Assembly (NCBI GenBank): GCA_019112965.1
Contig: DXIH01000041.1
Span: 1 to 47,293, forward strand
Direction of reading: 5' to 3'
DNA length: 47,293 nucleotides
From: Candidatus Sphingomonas excrementigallinarum
GTDB lineage: Bacteria > Pseudomonadota > Alphaproteobacteria > Sphingomonadales > Sphingomonadaceae
A program made the translations under genes and the position numbers. The notes beneath the pieces were generated by a model. It ran no database searches and had not been told where the DNA came from. It saw nothing but the letters and a program-made list of their open reading frames with translations. Of this stretch, positions 36,432 through 42,865 are shown piece after piece (the stretch's first letter is position 1; each line of letters begins with the position of its first letter).

Positions 36432-36468
36432 TTGACCACACCCTATTTAACCGCTAACAACAGTATAC
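36432..36468 (+). promoter_or_regulatory. Promoter with GTATAC operator in front of lhpC
   Basis: TTGACC (36432-36437), 17-nt spacer, TAACAA (36455-36460), then GTATAC (36463-36468) at about the start point. The reverse complement (TCGTATACTG) matches the GH127 site (TGGTATACAG) at T-N-GTATAC-N-G. Confidence 0.6.
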
Positions 36469-36499
36469 GATATCTAAAACAGTAGCAGGAAGACAGATT

Positions 36500-37414
36500 G
36501 TGAGCATCGGCTGGCGCGGCGTATTTCCCGCAGTGACGACCCAGGTCCGGGAAGATCTTTCGATCGACCTCGCCGATACGCAGCGTGTCGTCGACGATCT
36601 GGTCAATGACGGCGTGACCGGCGTCATCGCGTTGGGCACGGTCGGCGAGAACAACTCGCTCGACTATGACGAGAAAGTCACGGTCCTGACCGCGATCGTC
36701 GAGGCGGTGGCGGGCCGCGTGCCGGTCATCACCGGCGTGTCGGAATATGACACCCGCCGTGCAGTGCGCTATGCGCAGGCCGCCGAAAAGGCCGGAGCCG
36801 ATGGTCTGATGCTGCTGCCGCCGATGGTCTATGTGCCCAAGGCGCATGAGCTGGTGAACCACTTCAAGGGCGTGGCGGACCAGACCGGCCTGCCGATCAT
36901 GCTCTACAACAACCCGCCTGCGTATCGCACGGTCATCGACCAGACGGTGCTGGAAGCGCTGGTCGATGTGAAGAACATCGTGGCGGTCAAGGAATCGGCC
37001 CCCGACACGCGCCGCTTCACCGATTTCCGCAATGCGTTCGGCGATCGCTATACCCTGTTCGCGGGGCTCGACGACGTGGCACTCGAAGGTCTGTATCTGG
37101 GCGCCCAGGGCTGGGTCTCGGGCCTGACCAACGCTTTCCCCAAGGAGTCGGTCGAGCTGGTTGCGGCATTCGACCGTGGCGATCACGCCAAGGCGATGGA
37201 AATCTATCGCTGGTTCATGCCGCTCCTCCATCTCGACGCCGAGCATGACCTCGTCCAGTCGATCAAGCTGGCCGAGCAGGTCATGGGCCGTGGTTCGGAA
37301 CGCGTGCTGCCGCCGCGCTACGTGCTGGAAGGCGAACGCCGTGCCGAGGTGATCGCGATGGTCGAAAAGGCCGCCGCGACCCGCCCGACGCTGGGCCTGG
37401 CCAAGGCCGCCTGA
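36500..37414 (+). CDS. lhpC: LhpC-type 1-pyrroline-4-hydroxy-2-carboxylate deaminase (DapA superfamily)
   Basis: Converts Delta1-pyrroline-4-hydroxy-2-carboxylate to 2-oxoglutarate semialdehyde and ammonia in the cis-4-hydroxy-D-proline pathway. The 304-aa protein is a class I (Schiff-base) DapA-fold enzyme with Y136 (IMLYNNPPAY) and K164 (VAVKESAPDTRRF). The segments GTVGENNSL, FAGLDDVALEGLYLGAQGWVSGLTNAFPKES and YRWFMPLLHLDAEHDLVQSIKLAEQVMGRGSE are those of LhpC-type proteins as I know them, not of DapA. It starts with GTG after CAGGAAGACA. It overlaps the GntR gene by one base (TGATG). Alternative: another DapA-fold dehydratase of sugar acids, less likely. Confidence 0.85.
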   Translation: MSIGWRGVFPAVTTQVREDLSIDLADTQRVVDDLVNDGVTGVIALGTVGENNSLDYDEKVTVLTAIVEAVAGRVPVITGVSEYDTRRAVRYAQAAEKAGADGLMLLPPMVYVPKAHELVNHFKGVADQTGLPIMLYNNPPAYRTVIDQTVLEALVDVKNIVAVKESAPDTRRFTDFRNAFGDRYTLFAGLDDVALEGLYLGAQGWVSGLTNAFPKESVELVAAFDRGDHAKAMEIYRWFMPLLHLDAEHDLVQSIKLAEQVMGRGSERVLPPRYVLEGERRAEVIAMVEKAAATRPTLGLAKAA

Positions 37415-38124
37415 TGGCGACGACGCTCTCGCAATTCGACCAGGTCCTCAGCGAGGGGCGTCATCGGGGCGAGGGCGTCATCGTCGTTCAGACGCTGGCG
37501 GATCGCATCTTCGCGATCGTGCGCGAACGGATCATCGCGGGGGCGATCCCCGCGGATCGACCGATCCGCCAGGATGCGCTGGCCGCCGAACTGGGCGTCA
37601 GCAAGATACCGCTGCGCGAAGCGATGGCGCGGCTGGAGCAGGAGGGGCTGCTCCACGGTGTCGCCAACCGCGGCTATATGATCGGCGCGCTGTCCGCCGC
37701 GCAGGCCGAGGATATTTACGGCCTGCGCCTGAAGCTGGAGCCGGCGGCGGCGGCGCGGGCCGCCGTCATCGCCGATGACGCGGATCGCGCGGCCCTGATT
37801 GCGGCGTTCGAGGCGCTCGACCAGGCGGCGGCCAGCGATCTGGCGCGTGTGGCGATCTGCAATCGGCAATTCCACATGGCGATGGTCCGCCCGACCCGAC
37901 AGGCGTTGACGATCCAGCTGATCCGTCAGCTCGCACTGCTCGCCGAACGCTATGTCGTCGCGCATCTGCAGCCCGCCGGGCGCGATGCGCGGGCGCATCT
38001 GGAGCATCGGGACCAGCTCGACGCCTTCCTCGCGCGCGACGCCGACCGGGTTAAGGCATTGCTTGATACGCATATCCGGTCCACCCTGATGGACCTGAAA
38101 GGCGGGTTCGCACCCGTCGAGTGA
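37414..38124 (+). CDS. GntR/FCD-family regulator of the hydroxyproline cluster
   Basis: 236-aa regulator with an N-terminal winged helix (about 26-93; IRQDALAAELGVSKIPLREAMARLEQEGLL) and an FCD effector domain (about 98-230) keeping the three metal-binding His positions (NRQFHMAMV, AHLEHRDQL, DTHIRSTL). Effector unknown; FCD regulators usually bind small carboxylates. Its ATG overlaps the lhpC stop, so it is made with the enzyme, and the GTATAC elements at 31220 and 36463 are its probable operators. A close paralogue is at 46477-47121 (IIRERIISGDL, LPEEQPIRQDALANELGVSK). Confidence 0.93.
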   Translation: MATTLSQFDQVLSEGRHRGEGVIVVQTLADRIFAIVRERIIAGAIPADRPIRQDALAAELGVSKIPLREAMARLEQEGLLHGVANRGYMIGALSAAQAEDIYGLRLKLEPAAAARAAVIADDADRAALIAAFEALDQAAASDLARVAICNRQFHMAMVRPTRQALTIQLIRQLALLAERYVVAHLQPAGRDARAHLEHRDQLDAFLARDADRVKALLDTHIRSTLMDLKGGFAPVE

Positions 38125-38160
38125 CAATGAAAAGCCAATAAGGCGGGGGATTTTTCGAGG

Positions 38161-39564
38161 ATGTTCGGACCAAGAAAGTCGCTGGGCAGCGTGACCCAGC
38201 ATGCGGAGGGGCAGGCGCTGGCCAAGACGCTCAGCTGGCCGCACCTGATCGCACTGGGGGTCGGCGCGATCGTCGGCACCGGCATCTACACGCTGACCGG
38301 CGTGGGCGCGGAGCGCGCCGGGCCCGCCGTCATTCTGGCATTCGCGATCGCCGGTGCGGTCTGTGCCTGTGCCGCGCTTGCCTATGCCGAATTGGCCACG
38401 CTGATCCCGGCGGCGGGCAGCGCCTATACCTTCAGCTACACCGCACTGGGCGAAACGCTTGCCTGGATCGTCGGGTGGAGCCTGATCCTCGAATATTCGC
38501 TGGCTTGCTCGACCGTGGCGGTCGGCTGGTCGGGCTATCTGGTCGGGTGGATCCAGGCGGCGGGCGTGCATCTGCCGCCCGAGCTTCTGTCCGGCCCGCA
38601 TGGCGGCGGCATCATCAACCTGCCGGCTGTGCTGGTTGCGCTGTCGGTAATGGGGATGCTGGTCGCGGGCACGCGGGAGAGCGCAACGCTGAACATCATC
38701 CTCGTGGTCGTGAAGCTGGTGGCGCTGGGCGTGTTCGTCGCCTTCGCATTACCCGCCTTTAACAACGCGAACCTGCATCCCTTCATGCCCTATGGCTTTG
38801 GGGCGACCGAGGTGGATGGGGCCAAGCGCGGCGTCATGGCGGCGGCGGCGATCGTGTTCTTCGCCTTTTACGGGTTCGATGCGGTGGCGACCTCTGCCGA
38901 GGAGGCCAAGAATCCCGGCCGCGACCTGACCATCGGCATCGTCGGATCGATGCTGGTCTGCACGCTGATCTATATGGCCGTGGCAGTGACGGCGGTCGGC
39001 GCGCTGCCCTTTCAACAGCTCGCCAATTCCCCCGAGCCGCTAGCGCTCGTCCTGCGCTCGCTTGGCCAGCCGACCGCCGCGCATCTGATCGCACTGGCGG
39101 CGGTCATCGCGCTGCCGTCGGTCATTCTGGTGATGATGTACGGCCAGAGCCGCATCTTCTTCACCATGGCACGCGACGGCCTCTTGCCGCAGGCGCTGGC
39201 CGTGGTCAGCAAGCGGAGCGGCGCGCCGACCCGCATCACGCTGGTCACCGGCGTGTCGATCGCGATCGTCGCGGGTATCTTCCGCCTCGACGAGATTGCC
39301 GAATTGGCGAATGCGGGCACGCTGCTCGCCTTCATCGCGGTCGGCGCCTGCCTGATGGTACTGCGTCGCCGGGCGCCCGAGGCGAAGCGCCTGTTCCGTT
39401 GTCCGCAACCCTATCTGGTGGGTACGCTCGCCATCCTAGGCTGTGTCTATCTGTTGTTCAGCCTGCCGAGCGCGACGATCGTGCGCTTCATCATCTGGAA
39501 CCTGGCAGGCCTGGCCTTCTACTTCGCCTATGGCCGTCGCCGGAGCGCGTTGGCCGCGGGCTGA
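38161..39564 (+). CDS. APC-family amino acid permease
   Basis: 467-aa integral membrane protein with about 12 hydrophobic helices. The N-terminal region LIALGVGAIVGTGIYTLTGVGAERAGPAVIL is the substrate-gate GAIIGxGI-type motif of amino-acid/polyamine/organocation transporters, CAT/YfnA branch. It is predicted to import amino acids by proton symport. It comes 36 bases after the GntR gene on the same strand with no clear terminator, so uptake of hydroxyproline or related amino acids is suggested by context. Its last 37 bases overlap the remnant EAL gene on the other strand. Confidence 0.88.
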   Translation: MFGPRKSLGSVTQHAEGQALAKTLSWPHLIALGVGAIVGTGIYTLTGVGAERAGPAVILAFAIAGAVCACAALAYAELATLIPAAGSAYTFSYTALGETLAWIVGWSLILEYSLACSTVAVGWSGYLVGWIQAAGVHLPPELLSGPHGGGIINLPAVLVALSVMGMLVAGTRESATLNIILVVVKLVALGVFVAFALPAFNNANLHPFMPYGFGATEVDGAKRGVMAAAAIVFFAFYGFDAVATSAEEAKNPGRDLTIGIVGSMLVCTLIYMAVAVTAVGALPFQQLANSPEPLALVLRSLGQPTAAHLIALAAVIALPSVILVMMYGQSRIFFTMARDGLLPQALAVVSKRSGAPTRITLVTGVSIAIVAGIFRLDEIAELANAGTLLAFIAVGACLMVLRRRAPEAKRLFRCPQPYLVGTLAILGCVYLLFSLPSATIVRFIIWNLAGLAFYFAYGRRRSALAAG

Positions 39565-40417
39565 ACCCCGGCCAGCGGTGGGGCGGGGCGACCGAACAGA
39601 TAACCCTGGGCCTGGGGGCATCCTTCCTCCAGCACCATGCGATGCTGTTCGGGCGTCTCGACACCCTCGGCGACGACGGGCAGGTTCAGGCTCTGCCCCA
39701 GTCCGACAATGGCCCGGACGATCGATCGCGCGGTGGCATCGTCGGTCACGCCCGATATGAAACTCTTGTCGATCTTGATCTTGTCGAACGGGAAGCATTG
39801 CAGGTTGCCGAGCGAGCTATAGCCTGTGCCGAAATCGTCCATGACGAAGCGGATACCCATCGCCTTCAACTAGTGAAGCGTCCTGAGCGTCGACTCGCGA
39901 TCGTGTAGAGGGACATTCTCCGTAATCTCCAGCTCGAGCCGATGTGCGGGGAAGCCGCTCTCGGTCAGCGCCCGTGCGACGATCTCGGGCAGGTTCGGAT
40001 CTGCGCGGGAACGATCAGTGCGCTCATGCCGATCAGATGCATGGCGCTTACGCCGAACGTGGTCACGCCACCGGCGGCCAGACAGCCGAGCAAACCACGC
40101 CGCCGCCGGATATGGTGGAGGGCTACCCAGATGGCCATACAGGGTGCGGCGACCGAGACCATGGTCAAGGGAAGGTCGAACCCCAGCGGCAACGGGCCGC
40201 GATAGGCCAGCATGGCCAGGAAATGGGTGCACCAGATGCTGACGGCACCCGTCAGGGCCGCCGATACGATCCAGTTGCGCCGTCGGGCCTCGACGCATTC
40301 CTGGGACCTGTCATCCAACAGGAACAGCGCCACCAGTCCCAGCACGCAAACGCCGAGCGCCGAAAGCGTGAGCCAAGGGTCGTGCTGGCCGAGGATGCAA
40401 CCGACGATATCAAGCAT
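39528..40417 (-). pseudogene. Remnant of an MHYT-GGDEF-EAL cyclic-di-GMP protein
   Basis: Reading the minus strand from 40417, the first about 137 codons encode MHYT-domain membrane helices (IWCTHFLAMLAY, GVSAMHLIGMSAL). Near 40000-40020 the frame switches and the sequence enters the middle of an EAL domain (DPNLPEIVARALTESGF, HRLELEITENV), so the rest of MHYT, any GGDEF domain and the EAL start (EALLRW) are lost by an internal out-of-frame deletion. A TAG at 39870-39872 then interrupts LRTLH-stop-LKAMGIRFVMDDFGTGYSSL, where a CAG (Gln) is expected. The end (EGVETPEQ...GYLFGRPAPP) is intact. Two separate lesions mean no functional protein. Confidence 0.87.
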
Positions 40418-40538
40418 GGCAAGTGCTGTTCCCCCGGCAACAGGAATGGCACGGGGGCGTTGCGAGACGTTTCATGCGAATCACGATGGCGTGTGGAGCA
40501 GGTCGCGGGGGGGCTTTTCAAACGGCCCGCAAAATTAT

Positions 40539-40552
40539 ATACCGACCGTTAT
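40539..40552. promoter_or_regulatory. TetR operator 1 (overlaps tetR start codon)
   Basis: ATACCGACCGTTAT, an imperfect palindrome whose last bases include the AT of the ATG start codon (40551) of the TetR gene. It matches two better copies downstream of the gene. A repressor bound here would block its own transcription. Confidence 0.75.
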
Positions 40553-41159
40553 GGAAAATGCTCCGCCCGCGTGCAAGGGCCGCCCGCGCGAATTTTGCAC
40601 CGATCAGGCGCTTGCCTCCGCGCTCCGCGTATTCTGGAGCAAGGGCTATGAAGGCGCGTCGATGGCCGACCTGACCGAGGCGATGGGCATCACCAAGCCC
40701 AGCCTCTATGCGGCGTTCGGCAACAAGGAAGCGCTGTTCCACAAGGCTCTCGACCTCTACGAGGCAGAGAAGCTCGCCTATATCCGTGATGCGCTTGACC
40801 AACCGACGGCACGCGGCGTGGCCGAGCATCTGCTTCGCGGGGCCCTGAAGGCCATGACGTGCCAGTGGGAACCCAAGGGATGTCTTGGCGTGATCCACTC
40901 GGTGGCGTGCGGCGCGGAAGCCGAGTCGATCAAGGCGGCGGTGGTCGCGCGGCGAAGCTCGTCACAGGCGGCGATCGTCGCACGGTTCCAGCGTGCCGTG
41001 GATGAGGGGGATCTGCCGCCCGGTGTCGATCCGGCGGGTCTGGCCAATCTCATCTTCGCGCTGTTGCAGGGCATGGGGGTCCAGGCGGGCTCGGGTGTTA
41101 CTTCGGAACAGCTGCAGTCGATGATCGATGCAGCCTTGGCGCTATGGCCATCGCAATAG
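40551..41159 (+). CDS. TetR/AcrR-family repressor
   Basis: 202-aa regulator. The N-terminal helix-turn-helix domain (about 12-60) is typical: ASALRVFWSKGYEGASMADLTEAMGITKPSLYAAFGNKEALF; the C-terminal ligand domain (about 65-200) includes a rare short Cys motif (AMTCQWEPKGCLGV), which could be sensitive to thiol chemistry. I chose the ATG at 40551 because it gives the family N-terminus (MENAPPACKGRPREF) and because operator 1 overlaps it; the longer frame from 40212 is antisense to the MHYT remnant. The ligand is unknown. Three matching palindromes (40539, 41169, 41219) indicate that it controls itself and the gene at 41360. Confidence 0.92.
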   Translation: MENAPPACKGRPREFCTDQALASALRVFWSKGYEGASMADLTEAMGITKPSLYAAFGNKEALFHKALDLYEAEKLAYIRDALDQPTARGVAEHLLRGALKAMTCQWEPKGCLGVIHSVACGAEAESIKAAVVARRSSSQAAIVARFQRAVDEGDLPPGVDPAGLANLIFALLQGMGVQAGSGVTSEQLQSMIDAALALWPSQ

Positions 41160-41168
41160 GCTATATTT

Positions 41169-41190
41169 TTTCATACCGGCCGGTATGAAA
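41169..41190. promoter_or_regulatory. TetR operator 2, perfect 22-bp palindrome
   Basis: TTTCATACCGG directly followed by its reverse complement, with no spacer. The core ATACCGGCCGGTAT agrees with operators 1 and 3. It begins 10 bases after the tetR stop codon. Confidence 0.8.
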
Positions 41191-41218
41191 GTCGTTGACG
41201 ACTGAACCGACTATTAAT

Positions 41219-41232
41219 ATACCGGACGGTAT
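41219..41232. promoter_or_regulatory. TetR operator 3
   Basis: ATACCGGACGGTAT, a palindrome with a 2-nt centre, third copy of the same element. It lies 36 bases after operator 2, so two dimers could bind the same promoter region upstream of the gene at 41360. Confidence 0.78.
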
Positions 41233-41233
41233 G

Positions 41234-41252
41234 GAAGGTGATCGTCACCTTC
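41234..41252 (+). repeat. Short hairpin just after operator 3
   Basis: GAAGGTGA-TCG-TCACCTTC, a perfect 8-bp stem with a 3-nt loop in the leader before the gene at 41360. It could be a 5' mRNA stem-loop or an additional protein-binding site. Confidence 0.55.
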
Positions 41253-41359
41253 GACACGCAAATAGCGAGACAACAGGATGGGCGGCCGGGTGCCGCTTCC
41301 TCGGGCGGGCATGTGCTGACCGGGGCGGGATGTCGCGCGTCGGAAAAGGGGTTCGCAGC

Positions 41360-41779
41360 ATGGCCTATGTCGCATTTCAGGAAATCGGTGCCGCACGGAT
41401 TGCGGTCGGTGCCGCCGTCGCACAACAGGGTGCGGCCGCCATCCGTCCCGACGCGCGCCTGTCCGCGCTGGAGTGGCAGGTGGTGGCATTGGCCCGGCGG
41501 GATCGCCTGTCCAGCCTGCGCGAGCCGACCAAGCTGACCCGTGCGATCGGCAGCATATTCGGCGACGCGCGCAACCCGCGCCTGGCCGATCCTTCGCTGG
41601 AGTCGCTGCGTCGCATGGCGGTGCTGAGCTGGCACCATGGCTATAGCGTGCCGTCGCACGAGGTCCGGGCATTCCTGGCTGCGGGTTATTCCCCCGACCA
41701 GTATGAGCTGATGGTCGACAGCATCTCCACCGCACTCGGCGATTCGCGCCGATCCGCCCGCCCCGTCGCGGCGGAGTGA
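41360..41779 (+). CDS. Hypothetical protein under TetR-type control
   Basis: 139-aa protein MAYVAFQEIGAARIAVGAAVA continuing with an Ala/Arg-rich region and a His-containing segment (VLSWHHGYSVPSHEVRAFLAAGYSPDQYELMV). No recognised domain, signal peptide or membrane helix. The ATG at 41360 has AAAAGGGG about nine bases upstream; earlier in-frame starts at 41330, 41231 and 41195 are less credible and the last two would place the operators inside the gene. It is the only gene directly downstream of operators 2 and 3, so it is the likely target of the TetR repressor. Confidence 0.65.
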   Translation: MAYVAFQEIGAARIAVGAAVAQQGAAAIRPDARLSALEWQVVALARRDRLSSLREPTKLTRAIGSIFGDARNPRLADPSLESLRRMAVLSWHHGYSVPSHEVRAFLAAGYSPDQYELMVDSISTALGDSRRSARPVAAE

Positions 41780-41857
41780 GGCGAGGGCGCGTCCGTGCCC
41801 TATTGCCCTTCTCCCAAACTGACGTACCTTGGACGTCGATAGTGACGGAGAAGATCC

Positions 41858-42448
41858 ATGGCGGCCGGACTGCGTCTGAACGATCCCTTCTCGATCATCA
41901 CCCTGCCGATGGCGGGCAGGCCGGGCGGCGAACGGGCTACGCCATGGGAAAATCTGTTCGCCTGGCCCCGACAGGGCGATATCCAGGTCCCCTTTGACGC
42001 GGCCTCGCGTGAGGCGAGAGATATATGGGCGACCCGGCTGGACCATGCGGTGGCTCATGCCGACAAGGCGGTGCTGCTCGTCGCGGAGGGCGCGGCCTGC
42101 CTCGCCAGCATCTGGTGGGCCCGGCTGTCGCCCAGCGATTATGTGTCCAAAGTGGCGGGCGCCCTGTTCTTCCAGCCATCGTCGGTCGACGCACTGCACC
42201 GACAGAGCGGCGAGCTTTTCGCTTCGCCCGAGGCGCTCTTGCCCTTTCCGTCGCTGGTCGTCGATGGTGCCGTGCACGGGCCTGCTTTGGCGACGATGTG
42301 CGGCGGGCGCCTATTGTCTCCACCGCGCGCTGCGCCACAGCCGACGGGGATGTGGCGCCAGGCACAACGGCTGATCGAGCGTTTTTCGGCCGGGGTCGTC
42401 GAGCAGGACCTGCGTGTCCTGCGTACCCTAGGTATCCCCGAGCGGTGA
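41858..42448 (+). CDS. Hypothetical protein, alpha/beta-hydrolase-like fold (RBBP9/YdeN-like), nucleophile missing
   Basis: 196-aa cytoplasmic protein. The central part ADKAVLLVAEGAACLASIWWARLSPSDYVSK resembles the strand-elbow-helix of RBBP9/YdeN-type small hydrolases, and the C-terminal half (FPSLVVDGAVHGPALATMCGG, then PQPTGMWRQAQRLIERF) keeps the general plan. Where the Ser nucleophile would be (GHSxG) the sequence reads AEGAA, so it is probably not a serine hydrolase. The similarity is weak and the family assignment uncertain. The ATG follows AGAAGATCC and the gene comes 78 bases after the preceding one. Confidence 0.6.
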   Translation: MAAGLRLNDPFSIITLPMAGRPGGERATPWENLFAWPRQGDIQVPFDAASREARDIWATRLDHAVAHADKAVLLVAEGAACLASIWWARLSPSDYVSKVAGALFFQPSSVDALHRQSGELFASPEALLPFPSLVVDGAVHGPALATMCGGRLLSPPRAAPQPTGMWRQAQRLIERFSAGVVEQDLRVLRTLGIPER

Positions 42449-42456
42449 CGCAAAAA

Positions 42457-42483
42457 GGCCCGGCGGTGGTGTGCCGCCGGGCC
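42457..42483 (-). terminator. Rho-independent terminator of the small lipoprotein gene
   Basis: Perfect 10-bp stem GGCCCGGCGG / CCGCCGGGCC, 7-nt loop, followed on the minus strand by TTTTTG. It is 83 bases after the lipoprotein stop codon; it may also block transcription arriving from the plus strand. Confidence 0.8.
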
Positions 42484-42565
42484 AGTTGATCGCCCCAGGG
42501 AGCTTCCTTAGGCGAGGCATGAGCGGTGACCGGGCCCGAAGGCCCAGCGCCACCGGAGAAAAAAT

Positions 42566-42790
42566 CTAGCTGGCGTTCGTACCCGCCGACGAGGTCTCAT
42601 TGTCGAGCAGCACGTCATTGCCGAGCGCCACGTTGCCGTCAGCGGGCCCTTCGTCATTGGCGAGAATTTCGTCATTCGCCACACCGCCATTGTCGATGGC
42701 CGCGCTGTTTGCAGGCTCCGACTTGGAACAGGCGGCCAGCGGGAGGGCGAATGCAATTAGAAGTAGCGGAAGGGCATGGCGTCGCAACAT
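42566..42790 (-). CDS. Small lipoprotein
   Basis: 74-aa protein with a lipoprotein signal (MLRRHALPLLLIAFALPLAA then C21; lipobox PLAAC). The mature part is short, acidic and rich in Asn/Asp/Glu repeats (NDEILANDEGPADGNVALGNDVLLDNETS), likely unstructured. The ATG at 42790 has AAGGGGA nine bases upstream; the longer frame reaching 43828 lies antisense to the protease gene and is rejected. It diverges from the protease gene with 75 bases between them and is followed by the terminator at 42457-42483. Confidence 0.82.
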   Translation of the reverse strand: MLRRHALPLLLIAFALPLAACSKSEPANSAAIDNGGVANDEILANDEGPADGNVALGNDVLLDNETSSAGTNAS

Positions 42791-42865
42791 CAATTCGGTC
42801 CCCTTGGTGGTTTTTCCCGTGTATCGCCGCTTATCGGCTCCACATGAGTAATACATACCAAATCG

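Noticed and set aside
36500..37414. DapA-family protein as lysine-pathway dihydrodipicolinate synthase or sugar-acid dehydratase
   Set aside because: C-terminal WFMPLLHLDAEHDLVQSIKLAE and RGSE segments and the neighbours fit LhpC better. A sugar-acid dehydratase is not fully excluded.
39870..39872. In-frame TAG in the EAL domain as a recoded or read-through codon
   Set aside because: The same gene also carries an internal out-of-frame deletion, so decay is the simpler explanation; no recoding signal was seen.
41169..41190. Palindrome after tetR as a transcription terminator
   Set aside because: The stem has no loop and no following T-tract (the T-run lies before it), and its core repeats in two other places, so an operator fits better.
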